Source: CAXQUZ01 sp942491145
GTDB lineage: Bacteria; Myxococcota_A; UBA796; UBA2385
Direction: 5' to 3'
Assembly (NCBI GenBank): GCA_942491145.1
Contig: CALOBC010000032.1
Location: forward strand, 1-64,000
DNA length: 64,000 nucleotides
In this document: one piece after another, positions 26,625 through 35,562 of the stretch
How positions within the stretch are numbered: position 1 is the stretch's first letter
Layout: each line of letters begins with the position of its first letter
Made by a program: the position numbers and the translations under genes
Notes under the pieces: model-generated
The model's input: only the letters and a program-made list of their open reading frames with translations
What the model was told of the DNA's origin: nothing
Database searches by the model: none

Positions 26625-27512
26625 TCAACTTGGCCGTGCGGCCGTGCGGCCGCGCTTGGCCGTCGCACAGACCAGCTCGATCCGAGCGCGGTCGAGCGGA
26701 CGCCGGATGTCGGCGTCTTCATGCAGAAATGTACCGACAATCAACCCGCGGGCACCGGCCTCCTGGAATGCAGCAATGCGGGCTGGTTCGACGCCGCTGC
26801 CCACCAGCACCGGCACTCCACCCGCCCCGCGGACGGCCGCGGTGAGCACACCCAGGTCCGTGGGCTGGCCCGTGCCCGCACCCGTGACGATCAGCGCATC
26901 GGCACCGGCCCGCTTTGCCGCTTCTTCGGCTGCCCGCTGGGGATCGGACTCGCCCGCCGGCACGCCGTGCTTGACGAGCACGTCCGCGAAGATCTCGACC
27001 GGGTGGTCACCGCCAGGCTCACAACCCAGCCGGCGCCGGTAGCACAGCAACGCGTGGGCCTGACCCTCGATCAAGCCTTGGTCGGTCCAGCTTGCACCAC
27101 TGAGCACATTGACCCGGACAAAGTCGGCGCCCACTGCCGCGGCAATGCCCAACGCAGCAAATGCGTCGTTGCGGAGCACGTTGATGCCAAGCTGGAGCCC
27201 CGGCGCGTGCGCCTGAACCTCCGCAGCGGCCCGGGTCATCATGGCCACGACATGGGGATCCGAGCGCCCCGCCGGAAACGGCGCATCCCCGAAGTTTTCG
27301 ACGACGACCCCGTGAGCGCCACCCTGGAACAGCGCTTCGGCGTCGTGAGCAGCACGCGCCAAGACCGCCGGGAGGCCGGGTGAGGGACAGGGCCCACCAG
27401 GCAGGGGCAGCAAGTGGACCACGCCGTAGATGCGCAGTGGCGCGGCAGGAGCAGAAGGCCGAACGGCGCTAGCTGGATCGACGGAGCCAGCGCTCGGGGG
27501 TGCTGTGGTCAT
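26625..27512 (-). CDS. BtpA/SgcQ-family protein
   Basis: A 295-residue TIM-barrel-like protein of the BtpA family: YGVVHLLPLPGGP near residue 31, AHDAEALFQGGAHGVVVENFGDAPF, GINVLRNDAFAALGIA, FVRVNVLSGASWTDQGLIEG, FADVLVKHG and ALIVTGAGTGQPTD. BtpA was named for photosystem I assembly in cyanobacteria, but the family is widespread in non-phototrophs and its biochemical role is open. The ATG at 27512 has GGAGG upstream and overlaps the end of the preceding unknown gene by 44 bases, so both are probably on one transcript behind the LexA-like site. The 25 residues before the barrel are Ala/Pro-rich. Confidence 0.82.
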   Translation of the reverse strand: MTTAPPSAGSVDPASAVRPSAPAAPLRIYGVVHLLPLPGGPCPSPGLPAVLARAAHDAEALFQGGAHGVVVENFGDAPFPAGRSDPHVVAMMTRAAAEVQAHAPGLQLGINVLRNDAFAALGIAAAVGADFVRVNVLSGASWTDQGLIEGQAHALLCYRRRLGCEPGGDHPVEIFADVLVKHGVPAGESDPQRAAEEAAKRAGADALIVTGAGTGQPTDLGVLTAAVRGAGGVPVLVGSGVEPARIAAFQEAGARGLIVGTFLHEDADIRRPLDRARIELVCATAKRGRTAARPS

Positions 27513-28224
27513 CGGGGGGTCCGCCTCCAAACAGGTTGAGTTGCACGGCGTCGCGGGCGGCCGACACCGCGGCGAGGCCCGCGCTGGACGGGAGCGCCGC
27601 TTCGGCCCAGGGGCCGATGATGACCCGGCCCGCGCCGCAGTCCTGAATACCGCCTCGGACATCAACTGCCACGCAGCCAAACGAAGCGCCGCCCCCCAGA
27701 GCATCGGCCATCAGAGGATCTTGGGACGCGCCAATCGCAAGCTCGAGCCCAAACTGTTCCGGCGCGAGGGCCGCCCGCAAGCACAGGGCGTCGAGCTCCG
27801 GCGCCGTCAGCCGACCGCCCGCAAACCGCTTGGCCACCCGAGAGCTCAGGCAGTCCACGCCCACGGGCTCACGGCTGTCGGACTGGCGGATGCGCACCGA
27901 CACAAACCACTCGCCCCCATCCGACACCGCCCGCTCAAGCTCCCGCTCGACCGCCAGGACACCCCCGACAACCTCCCATCGCTGGGCCGCCGCGGGCACG
28001 CCCCCAGGTTCAGCGACGAGACCCCCGGCCGACCTCCGGCCCAGCATCGGCCAGCCGTAGCCCCGAGGCCGCAGGAGCACGAGGCCCCCACCATGCTCCG
28101 GGCCGACGACCACCCGATCGCCAGCCCGGAAGGTGAATCCGCAGACCGAACCCCAGCGTGTGACAACCGTGTTGCCACGCAGGTCGGTGCGAAGAGCAGG
28201 AACATCGAGGGGAAGGGGCGACAT
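27469..28224 (-). CDS. Unknown protein with C-terminal beta-clamp-like motif
   Basis: A 251-residue protein that I do not recognise. The first 60 residues look beta-rich (GNTVVTRWGSVCGFTFRAG, then DRVVVGPEHGGGLVLLRP), the middle is alpha/beta, and there is no signal peptide or membrane segment. Near the end, AVQLNLFGGG contains QLNLF, which fits the QL[SD]LF clamp-binding pattern of polymerases and repair proteins except for Asn at the third position, and sits in a C-terminal tail as usual. The ATG at 28224 follows AGGAGG at ideal spacing. Upstream lie a TATACT -10 box and a sequence that matches the Myxococcus-type LexA box. Together these suggest a DNA-damage-induced replication or repair accessory protein; this is an inference. 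Confidence 0.55.
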   Translation of the reverse strand: MSPLPLDVPALRTDLRGNTVVTRWGSVCGFTFRAGDRVVVGPEHGGGLVLLRPRGYGWPMLGRRSAGGLVAEPGGVPAAAQRWEVVGGVLAVERELERAVSDGGEWFVSVRIRQSDSREPVGVDCLSSRVAKRFAGGRLTAPELDALCLRAALAPEQFGLELAIGASQDPLMADALGGGASFGCVAVDVRGGIQDCGAGRVIIGPWAEAALPSSAGLAAVSAARDAVQLNLFGGGPPDDHSTPERWLRRSS

Positions 28225-28276
28225 GAGTCCTCCTGAACAGGTGACCCGCAACTATCTCCGCGCATTTCACCACTGC

Positions 28277-28291
28277 GGACATATTCTGTCC
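28277..28291. promoter_or_regulatory. Inverted repeat next to the LexA-like site
   Basis: GGACA-TATTC-TGTCC is a 5-base inverted repeat with a five-base spacer, within the first transcribed bases of the leftward operon. It touches the LexA-like box and could be a second operator. Confidence 0.35.
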
Positions 28292-28310
28292 TGAACGCAC
28301 CTACAGTATA
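28290..28310 (-). promoter_or_regulatory. Myxococcus-type LexA box overlapping a -10 element
   Basis: On the minus strand, CTGTAGGTGCGTTCAGG (28306 to 28290) matches the published Myxococcus xanthus LexA motif CTRHAMRYBYGTTCAGS, as I remember it, at 16 of 17 positions. The -10 box TATACT (28310 to 28305) overlaps its left end, so a bound repressor would block the promoter. No good -35 box is seen. The start codon of the unknown gene is about 70 bases downstream. Confidence 0.5.
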
Positions 28311-28722
28311 CCTTGACAGATTCAGAATGCCCCAATTCTTTCGGACGAGTGCCTCACCAGCGAATTCTCTCAGCCGTGTGTGTCGCTTGATCGTGCCGGA
28401 CCGCCAGCTGCCGCCGGACGTTCTTTGGACAAGCCCACCCATGGCCAGCGAGGACGGAACTCCACGAGTGCGTCGTGCTCGGCCCTCCCCTGCCCCCCTC
28501 ATCGGCCGATCCGCGGCGGGCCCAAGGGCGATGGCTGTGCAACAAGGCCGATGCATACGAGACAAGCCGCGCCTGGTACGGGTGCACCCGAGTGCGCCGC
28601 CGAATCTTCAGCTCATTTTGGGTGCAATTCCGGGACCGCCACACCGCTATCCATTCCAATCGACGTCCCGACGGGGCTGAACTGCTGTGGTACTCTCGCG
28701 GCCGCAGAGAAGGGGTACAAGC

Positions 28723-30126
28723 ATGAGCGGAGTGGGTTCCACACTGTGGATACTGGCCACAAGTACGGCTTGGGCAACTGGCGGCGACGCCGGAGAGAGT
28801 CTGGGCTCGACCATGTCGGCGCTTTGGACGCTGCCGTTCGCAGGGATGCTGCTGTCCATCGCGATCTGCCCAATGGTGGCACATCACTGGTGGGAGCAGC
28901 ACCGAAATCAGTTTCTGGTGTCGGCGGTCTGGTCGGCACCCATCTTGGCGTTCATGGGCTGGCTCGTCGCCACCGGGCACCACGCCCACGAAGCCACCCA
29001 CGGCCTCACCCACGCCTTTGAGGAGTACCTCTCCTTCATCGCGCTGTTGGGCAGCCTCTTTGTCATCTCGGGCGGCATCCTACTAAAGGGTGACCTTGAG
29101 GGCAAGCCCTGGGTCAACACGGCGTTCCTCGCAGTGGGCGCGGTCGCATCAAACCTCATCGGCACCACTGGTGCCTCGATGCTGCTGATCCGGCCCATGC
29201 TGCGGACCAACAACCAGCGTGAGTACACCAAGCACATCCCGCTGTTCTTCATCTTCCTGGTGTCGAACATCGGTGGTGCGCTGACACCCATCGGCGACCC
29301 GCCCCTCTTCCTCGGCTACCTCCGCGGCGTCCCCTTCTTCTGGACGCTGGAGCACCTCTGGCACGTGTGGCTGTTCCCCATCGTGGTGCTGTTGGTCGTC
29401 TTCTTCGCCATCGACACCTTCTTCTACGGCAAAGAGAACAAGACCGCTGTCGAGCTCGACAAGGACAATGTCCAGCCCATCGAGTTTCAGGGGACCTTCA
29501 ACTTCCTGCTCCTCGGTGGTGTCATCGCGTCGGTGCTGCTGCTCTCTCCCGACCCCGAGGCCCCCGGGTTCCGCGACTACTACGCTCGCGAGATCGCAAT
29601 GTTCGGGCTGGCCGGGATCAGCATGTGGCGCACCACCGCCTCGCTCCGCTCCGAAAACGGCTTCACATTCGGCCCGATTCTGGAGGTTGCAGCGCTGTTC
29701 TGCGGAATCTTCGTCACGATGATTCCCGCGACGATGCTGCTCCAAGCCAATGGTGCGGCTCTCGGTCTGACGGAGCCCTGGCAGTACTTCTGGGCGACTG
29801 GCGTCCTGTCGAGCTTCCTCGACAATGCCCCGACCTACGTGACCTTCGCCGCCGTCGCCTGTGGTGGCATCGCCGAGTGTACGTCTGCTGAACAGCTTGG
29901 CACACTGGCCTCGAGCACGACGGGCCAGCCGCTGCTGGTCGCGATCTCACTGGGTGCTGTGTTCATGGGCGCGAACAGCTACATCGGCAACGGTCCGAAC
30001 TTCATGGTCCGTGCGATTGCGGAGGAAAATGGGTACAAGATGCCCAGCTTCTTCGGCTACATGGGCTGGTCGACGGTCATCCTGCTGCCCGTGTTCGTCA
30101 TGGTGACCTTCATCTACTTGGTCTAG
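28723..30126 (+). CDS. nhaD: NhaD-type sodium/proton antiporter
   Basis: A 467-residue membrane protein with about 12 hydrophobic helices, of the ion-transporter superfamily that contains NhaD and citrate-type carriers. Signatures: ISGGILLKGDLEG, ASNLIGTTGASMLLIRPML, NIGGALTPIGDPPLFLGYLRGVPFFW (read as NIGGALTPIGDPPLF then GYLRG), SSFLDNAPTYVTF, and FMGANSYIGNGPNFMV. These are the NhaD hallmarks. It would exchange Na+ or Li+ for protons across the inner membrane, which suits a marine or saline habitat. The ATG at 28723 has AGAAGGGG upstream. A cleavable-looking N-terminal segment is present. Confidence 0.85.
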   Translation: MSGVGSTLWILATSTAWATGGDAGESLGSTMSALWTLPFAGMLLSIAICPMVAHHWWEQHRNQFLVSAVWSAPILAFMGWLVATGHHAHEATHGLTHAFEEYLSFIALLGSLFVISGGILLKGDLEGKPWVNTAFLAVGAVASNLIGTTGASMLLIRPMLRTNNQREYTKHIPLFFIFLVSNIGGALTPIGDPPLFLGYLRGVPFFWTLEHLWHVWLFPIVVLLVVFFAIDTFFYGKENKTAVELDKDNVQPIEFQGTFNFLLLGGVIASVLLLSPDPEAPGFRDYYAREIAMFGLAGISMWRTTASLRSENGFTFGPILEVAALFCGIFVTMIPATMLLQANGAALGLTEPWQYFWATGVLSSFLDNAPTYVTFAAVACGGIAECTSAEQLGTLASSTTGQPLLVAISLGAVFMGANSYIGNGPNFMVRAIAEENGYKMPSFFGYMGWSTVILLPVFVMVTFIYLV

Positions 30127-30128
30127 CC

Positions 30129-30572
30129 TTGGCAGTGCACTTCGCCGATCTGCGCCGGGTCCTCTTGTGGGGCTCGGCGTTGCTCGTTTCTGGGGTGCTC
30201 ACCGTCCGCAACGCCCTCGGTCCGCCCACCCACGAGGTGCCGCCGGCCCCTGCTGCGGAGGTTCGCTTGCCGACGCCAGCCGAGCTCCAGGTTGTCCATC
30301 AGCGCTGGGCCTCGCTGCAGAACGAGCTGGACAACGCGCGGGAACGGCGGAGTGGGCGTCCGCTCCCCGTCGATGCGCTGGAGGCCACAGACCCCGAGGG
30401 CGTGCCGTGGCTGCCGTCGGGCATTCCTGACAACCCGCTTGCGCCCGGTGTGGGCTGGGTGCTTGCCCGCTGCGGCGGCACTGCCGAGCCAAGCCTCAGT
30501 CCGGACTGGTTCTACTGTCAGTCGACGGGAATCGTGCACCCATGGGCACCCTCGGGCACCCTAGAGCAGTGA
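30129..30572 (+). CDS. Small anchored periplasmic protein, unknown
   Basis: A 147-residue protein beginning three bases after the nhaD stop (TTG at 30129, or GTG at 30135). A single N-terminal helix (about residues 11-27) anchors it; a short helical stretch follows, then a C-terminal domain with GIPDNPLAPGVGWVLARC and WFYCQSTGIVHPW. The two Cys could form a disulfide. The end recalls the Ca-binding DP-Y/G region of GspG-like pseudopilins, but there is no prepilin signal. It overlaps the end of the convergent lipoprotein gene by 12 bases. Confidence 0.5.
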   Translation: MAVHFADLRRVLLWGSALLVSGVLTVRNALGPPTHEVPPAPAAEVRLPTPAELQVVHQRWASLQNELDNARERRSGRPLPVDALEATDPEGVPWLPSGIPDNPLAPGVGWVLARCGGTAEPSLSPDWFYCQSTGIVHPWAPSGTLEQ

Positions 30573-31244
30573 ATACACCGGCCGGATCTGCCACTCACCG
30601 TCGGCCAGCGGAGCGGTGGACGCAGGCAGGCCCGTGCCCGAGTAGGCGGCGGCCGGTCCCGCGAGACCAAAGACCACCACGTCCTCGTCGCCATCGGCCC
30701 CGAAGTACGCCCCGTTCAGGTGGTCGGCGAGCGACGCCTCCACCCCAGTGTTGCCCATCTGGGCGGCGATCTCGATGTGGAGGTTGCCCACCCCCAGCAA
30801 GAAGGCCTGCGGCAGCGGGCTCACCGACAAGGCGCCCGAGCAATTCGACGTCCACTCGCCAGGCACTACCTGCCACCAGACCAACACCCCGTCCACGACG
30901 GGCTCTGCCTTGGGCTCAAAGGTGAGCACCGGCGCCTGACCGGAGCAGACTTCCACGCCGAGCTCATCCACACGGCCCACCCGCAAGGCCGCACCCGCTG
31001 GCGACGGCACGCCGTCCACCACGTCGAAGGTGGCCGCCAGACGCCACCATCGGGCGTCCTGAGCGTCCCCCACCCCGGTGTCATCGCCACCGCCACCATC
31101 TTCCATGTCGGCACCGGCCCCCGTGTCGGCCTTGCCCTCGTCCGACGAGCTTGCCGAGCAGCAGGCGAGCAACAACAAGCCCATGCTGCACGACCCGCGC
31201 ATCGCGACCCGCCAAGTGGCGTTGGACTTCTTGGATGTGTTCAT
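30561..31244 (-). CDS. Lipoprotein, unknown
   Basis: A 227-residue secreted protein. The signal peptide ends in LLLLACC, a fair lipobox. The mature N-terminus is Ser/Asp/Gly/Thr-rich (ADTGAGADMEDGGGGDDTG), the low-complexity linker seen in many myxobacterial lipoproteins. The remainder is a beta-rich domain with no known motif. ATG at 31244 follows AAGGAG. It is the last gene of a four-gene operon (TPR protein and three lipoproteins). Confidence 0.65.
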   Translation of the reverse strand: MNTSKKSNATWRVAMRGSCSMGLLLLACCSASSSDEGKADTGAGADMEDGGGGDDTGVGDAQDARWWRLAATFDVVDGVPSPAGAALRVGRVDELGVEVCSGQAPVLTFEPKAEPVVDGVLVWWQVVPGEWTSNCSGALSVSPLPQAFLLGVGNLHIEIAAQMGNTGVEASLADHLNGAYFGADGDEDVVVFGLAGPAAAYSGTGLPASTAPLADGEWQIRPVYSLL

Positions 31245-31278
31245 CACCGGCTCCTTGCCGGACCCTGACGGGCCCACA

Positions 31279-31926
31279 CTAGTCACTGGATCCGGTGTCC
31301 GCCACTGCACGATTGGCCAGTGCCGAGCCCTTCAAGCGCCAGACGTCTCCTGGCCACAACACGTAGCGTCGCCCATCGGTCCAGCGGTCGGGGTCAGACG
31401 ATGGGCTTCCATGGTCCAGCGACTCATCCCAGACCACCCCCGCCGGGCTCGCAGACGCACCGTCCCAGGACCAGAGCGCAGAGAGCTGGCTGTCGGGGTG
31501 TTCTCCGATGCCCTTGTCGGCCGGAAGGCGCGGTGCGAGGGCCAAGTGGGTCATGGCCGCAAGCGCGGGCGCCGTGCCAGCGCTGTCCCGACAGTCGTGG
31601 TCCACTTCGGCCGCCGAGAGCTCCCACACATGGGTGCACTCCGGACAATTGGCGAGCACGTCCACATCCACCGCGTCGCCGCTGAGCTCCAGCACCCGGG
31701 CACACTGGTGGCGGTCCTCGCCCCCTCGTCGGCCCCACTCCGGCGAATAAAACTCCCAGACCGCATAGCCGTGAACAGCGTCACCATCGGCACTGAGGTG
31801 GCCGTGGAGCATCCCCCAGGCTTCGGGGTCGCCGCCGCCGCAGCCCACAAGTCCAGCTGCCAGCAACGCCCAACCGAGCGCACATCGGCGCCCCACAGGC
31901 CAGAATGAGACCGCGTTCGCATCCAT
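31279..31926 (-). CDS. Lipoprotein, unknown
   Basis: A 215-residue protein with signal peptide and lipobox LVGC (Cys near residue 29). The mature part has four more Cys in pairs (HQCARVLELS, CPECTHVWELS) and ends in ADTGSSD. No family recognised. Its ATG shares bases with the stop of the preceding gene (TGATG), so it is translationally coupled. Confidence 0.65.
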   Translation of the reverse strand: MDANAVSFWPVGRRCALGWALLAAGLVGCGGGDPEAWGMLHGHLSADGDAVHGYAVWEFYSPEWGRRGGEDRHQCARVLELSGDAVDVDVLANCPECTHVWELSAAEVDHDCRDSAGTAPALAAMTHLALAPRLPADKGIGEHPDSQLSALWSWDGASASPAGVVWDESLDHGSPSSDPDRWTDGRRYVLWPGDVWRLKGSALANRAVADTGSSD

Positions 31927-32786
31927 CACTCCACCCCCGAGTCGGCGGGTGCGCCGGTGTCGGAACCGGTCTCAAGACCAATTCCAGTTGCCATGCCCAG
32001 CGGCACACCGGTCCAGTGCCCGTCGACCAGCGTGAGCGGCGAGCCCAGTGGCAGCGGTGTTCGCCGTCCCTCGTCGTCCAAGACCAGCTCGTCGTCGCGG
32101 GTCTCAGCGCCGAGCACCAAGATGTCGTCCGACTCAATCCGCACCCCATCGGGGTCGACCCAGCCCACCCGGCCTGTCGCTGCGCTGCCCGACCACCGGT
32201 CCCAGTCGCGGAACTGCGCAGCCGCGGCCACCGCCTGCGACTCATCCAAGGACTGCATGCCGACCCACCACTGTCGAGCAGCCGCCCAAGTCACCACGTC
32301 GTCCCCCAGCGCGGTCGCATCCGCAGCACCACAGACGCCACCACACACGCTGGCCGCCACGGCATCCGCTGGCAGCTGCCAGCCGGCAACGGCGTCGTCC
32401 GTCGACCAGAATGTGCCGTCGGGCGCAGCCGCAAGCAGGTCCACCGTGCACGTGCAGATGCGAGTCTGGGACGGCAGCTGATCCAAGGTCGGCCCTTCCG
32501 GGAAGTCCGCCAATGCGAAGAAGTGGAGCTGGAGCTGGCCAGGAACACCCCGGGGCTCAGCCATCCCACCATCGCGAGTCGCAAACTGGAAGGAGCACGC
32601 CCAGGCGTCGATCACAAACGGCACTTCGCCGGCCCAGGTCGGCGGCTCATCGGTGGCAAAGCTGACGTCAGGGTCGTCCTGGACCAGGATCGCCAGCGCG
32701 GGCTCGACGGGCTCTTCCGCGCATCCCACGGCGGCCAGGACCACGGCCCACCCGAGGCACCACGAGGTGCAACGTTCAGCGGCCAT
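31926..32786 (-). CDS. Lipoprotein, unknown
   Basis: A 286-residue protein. The signal peptide from the ATG at 32786 ends at the lipobox AAVGC (Cys22). The mature part contains CTCTVDLLAA and VCGGVCGAAD Cys pairs and ends in a TGSDTGAPADSGVE tail, rich in Asp-Thr-Gly. Start choice: ATG at 32786 gives a good signal peptide and overlaps the end of the TPR gene by 11 bases. No known domain. Confidence 0.65.
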   Translation of the reverse strand: MAAERCTSWCLGWAVVLAAVGCAEEPVEPALAILVQDDPDVSFATDEPPTWAGEVPFVIDAWACSFQFATRDGGMAEPRGVPGQLQLHFFALADFPEGPTLDQLPSQTRICTCTVDLLAAAPDGTFWSTDDAVAGWQLPADAVAASVCGGVCGAADATALGDDVVTWAAARQWWVGMQSLDESQAVAAAAQFRDWDRWSGSAATGRVGWVDPDGVRIESDDILVLGAETRDDELVLDDEGRRTPLPLGSPLTLVDGHWTGVPLGMATGIGLETGSDTGAPADSGVE

Positions 32787-35406
32787 TGGAGCCGCGCCGT
32801 TCGGCCGCGAGGCGCGTCGCCAAAGGAGCGAGAACACCGTCCCAGTCATTGGCCGAGTCCTTCAGCAGCCCACTCGCCCGCGCCAAGTCGTCGGCCGCAC
32901 GAGCGCTGTCGGGTTGGGCAAGCCCGAGCAAGTACACGGCCAGCCCCATCGTGTTGCGGGGATCCGGCTCCCCACCGGCAGCCTCAATCGCCTCCACGGC
33001 CGCCCGCGCCCGCCCCACCCGCGTGCGAGCCAGCAGGTCAACCCACGGGCCCAAGAGGCCCATGTCCACGCCATTGTCACGCCACTTGTCCGTCAGACTG
33101 ACCGCCGCCGCGAGCTCATCACCGACCAGCAGGACTTGGACCAGACCACGCTGACAGTCCGCGTGGGCCGCCCGCAGCTCCAGGCAGCGCTCCAGCCGGC
33201 CCCGAGCAAGGTCGAACCGACCGTCAGCAGCAACCGAAGCCGCACCCCCATTGAGGACAAAGGTGTCGTTGGGATCCGCTTGGCGGGCCTTCTCCCAGGC
33301 GTCACGGGCCGCTTCCCGCCGGCCAGCGACGCCGTGCAGACGGGCTTCGGCAGCCCACGCGCGCGCGATCATCCGGCGGTCGTCGGGAGACACCGACTTG
33401 CGAAGCTGCGCCAGCTCAGACAACCGTCGGGCGTCGTCGATCTTGCTGTCGCCAGCACGAGCCAGCACACCAAGGGGATGGACAGCCGCAGCCGCGCCGG
33501 AGCGGGGCGATCCACCGGACGCCTGGTCCAGCAGCACTTGGCCCCGGACGCCGAGCTCGTCGGCACCCGCGAGTGCGGCCTTCGCGGCATCCCCATCGTG
33601 GGCGGAGAGCTGCACATCCGCGAGGAGAAGACGCATCGCCGCGTCCGATGCCGAGCTGGTCAGCTTCTGGACAGCTTCCCGCTCCCCGTTGGCCCAGAGC
33701 AGGTGCGCGCGGGCCCGCTCAGCCGGCAGGCCGGTGCCCGTCGCCCCGCTGTCAACCAGCCCTCGGGCTTCTTCGAGCAACGAGAGGTCACCTTCCCAGT
33801 AGGCCCAGAGCAGCACATCGGTGACGACCAGCCAGGAGGCCATCTCGGGGTGGCCTTTGCCCGCCGACGACTGCAGCTCGGCCCGGAGGCTGGCGCGGGC
33901 TTGGCGCAGCCCGTCCGGATCAGCGTCCATCACGGCGTTCTGGACGGATTCTTGGCGCTGGGCGGCGAGGATCGCGCTGACCCCAAAGGCCGCCAGCAGC
34001 GTGACCGCAATCGCCAGCGCAGCAGCGGCCACCACAAACGGCATCAGCCGCCGATCGGGGGCCGGGAGGTCCGCCTCAGGCTGGTCGGTGGCCGGGGTTC
34101 GGCGCATCCGTGGCGGTGGTGCGGACGCGAGCGCCGACCGGGGCACAGGAGAGCCCTGAACCGGCGGTGTGTCCTCGTCCTCACCCGGCAGGTCCGGGAT
34201 GGGGTCGGGGACCGGGAACCGCTCGATGACGTTGATGGGACCTGCAGCTGGAGCGGGATGGGGGGCGGAAGCCACCGCCGGAGCCCGGGACCGCATCTCG
34301 ACGAGATCGTCGTCCTCGTCAATGTCGTCGTCCAGCGTGTCGGCCAGTGCTTCGCCGTCTTGGCGCTGTTGCCAAGCGCGCAGGTCGAGAGGCTGGCGGC
34401 TGTCGGCAGGCTCGTCCTTCCCGACCACCCCGTCGACAGGCACCACCCCGACACTGCCATCGGGGCGGTTGATCACTTGCATGATCTGCGTGTCGCCGGC
34501 CTCGACGCCGGACAGATCGTAGACGTCCGGGTCGGTCACATCGGCCGTGGGCGGCTCGACCAGCTGTTCGGCGCTGGCCATGACCACCGCCATGGTCACA
34601 TCGTCCTGCTCCGCCATGAATGACGTGCGAATCCCCTCCTCAGCACGAAACAGGGACGGAAACCCACCCGCACCCATCCGCGACGCCGACAGCACCTTGC
34701 TGACCTCGGCCGTCTCGGGGTCGTCGCCCACCAGCCCGTCGATGGTGCTCAGCTCGGTGTGTTCGTTGCCCTCCCAGCCGCCAGCGGCCAGCCCAGCGAG
34801 GAGCTCCTGAATCAGCTGAGACAGACTGACATCACGGGTGTTGCTGTCGCCCCGCACCGCCCAGAGCAGCGCGTGGATCTGGGGGTCTTTCGGGGACTCC
34901 CGGCGGAGCTGTTCCAGCAGCCCCCGCGCCCGGATCACCTTGCCCGCAGACAAGAGCTGGCGGGCGGCTTCCAGCCGGTCGGTCCCAGCAAGAGCGGGGT
35001 TGGACGGCGCAGAAGCAGGGGCGGCATCGGCCTGCACCCGCAGATCTTCGAGCCACGGAGCGTCCGGAACCAGCTCGTTGAGCCGATCGACGAGGCGACG
35101 GGCACGCGCCGGCCAGCCTCGCTGGAGGAACATCTCTGCAGTCAACCGGATGGCTGCGGCGTCCTCGGGATCTTCGACAGTCAGCTCGCGAAGCCGCGCC
35201 CACGCCCGATCCATCAGGCACAAGGCGATCAGCGCGCGGGCTTCCGCCATTCGTGCCGTTCGGGTGGGTTGGCCATCCTGGGACCATCGGTCCACCAGTC
35301 GAACAATGCCCACATGGTCGGCGCCCGCTTCAAGCTGGCGCACCACGCCATCCAAGGCATCAGGCCCGGGCGGGTCGTGCGCAGCAGCGGGCCCTGGCGT
35401 CAACAT
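32776..35406 (-). CDS. TPR-rich membrane protein
   Basis: An 876-residue protein. The N-terminal part (about 1-205) and the C-terminal part (about 500-876) are helical repeats of the TPR kind; between them is an acidic, Pro-rich disordered linker and one membrane helix (about 452-478, LMPFVVAAAALAIAVTLLAA). The C-terminal repeats would therefore lie in the periplasm and the N-terminal ones in the cytoplasm. It begins at the ATG at 35406 and leads the operon of three lipoproteins, which suggests a joint envelope function. What it binds is unknown. Confidence 0.7.
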   Translation of the reverse strand: MLTPGPAAAHDPPGPDALDGVVRQLEAGADHVGIVRLVDRWSQDGQPTRTARMAEARALIALCLMDRAWARLRELTVEDPEDAAAIRLTAEMFLQRGWPARARRLVDRLNELVPDAPWLEDLRVQADAAPASAPSNPALAGTDRLEAARQLLSAGKVIRARGLLEQLRRESPKDPQIHALLWAVRGDSNTRDVSLSQLIQELLAGLAAGGWEGNEHTELSTIDGLVGDDPETAEVSKVLSASRMGAGGFPSLFRAEEGIRTSFMAEQDDVTMAVVMASAEQLVEPPTADVTDPDVYDLSGVEAGDTQIMQVINRPDGSVGVVPVDGVVGKDEPADSRQPLDLRAWQQRQDGEALADTLDDDIDEDDDLVEMRSRAPAVASAPHPAPAAGPINVIERFPVPDPIPDLPGEDEDTPPVQGSPVPRSALASAPPPRMRRTPATDQPEADLPAPDRRLMPFVVAAAALAIAVTLLAAFGVSAILAAQRQESVQNAVMDADPDGLRQARASLRAELQSSAGKGHPEMASWLVVTDVLLWAYWEGDLSLLEEARGLVDSGATGTGLPAERARAHLLWANGEREAVQKLTSSASDAAMRLLLADVQLSAHDGDAAKAALAGADELGVRGQVLLDQASGGSPRSGAAAAVHPLGVLARAGDSKIDDARRLSELAQLRKSVSPDDRRMIARAWAAEARLHGVAGRREAARDAWEKARQADPNDTFVLNGGAASVAADGRFDLARGRLERCLELRAAHADCQRGLVQVLLVGDELAAAVSLTDKWRDNGVDMGLLGPWVDLLARTRVGRARAAVEAIEAAGGEPDPRNTMGLAVYLLGLAQPDSARAADDLARASGLLKDSANDWDGVLAPLATRLAAERRGSNGR

Positions 35407-35521
35407 TGCGCCTCATGAGCGGCCGGTGGACATCCCCGACAGCCTCTCTGCCGCCGCGGATCCTGATCCTCCAAAACATAGCACGGGGCCCGGAGCGAGC
35501 CCCGGCCCCCGTGGGAGCAAG

Positions 35522-35550
35522 GGGTGCCAGCCCAGGTCAAGCCGGCACCC
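35522..35550 (-). terminator. Hairpin downstream of etfA
   Basis: GGGTGCC pairs with GGCACCC around a 15-base loop, 13 bases after the etfA stop on the minus strand. A second GC hairpin lies at 35485-35503. No T-run, so the termination call is tentative. Confidence 0.4.
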
Positions 35551-35562
35551 AATTCGCCTTGC

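Larger units (their letters stand above)
28225..28722. other. Divergent regulatory region
   Basis: This 498-base stretch separates the leftward unknown/btpA operon from the rightward antiporter gene. The left end holds the LexA-like site and an inverted repeat. TTGACA at 28313-28318 on the plus strand has only a poor -10 partner. The rest shows nothing I can name. Confidence 0.4.

Noticed and set aside
26625..27512. Photosynthesis function from the BtpA name
   Set aside because: The family is common in non-phototrophs and no photosynthesis gene is present.
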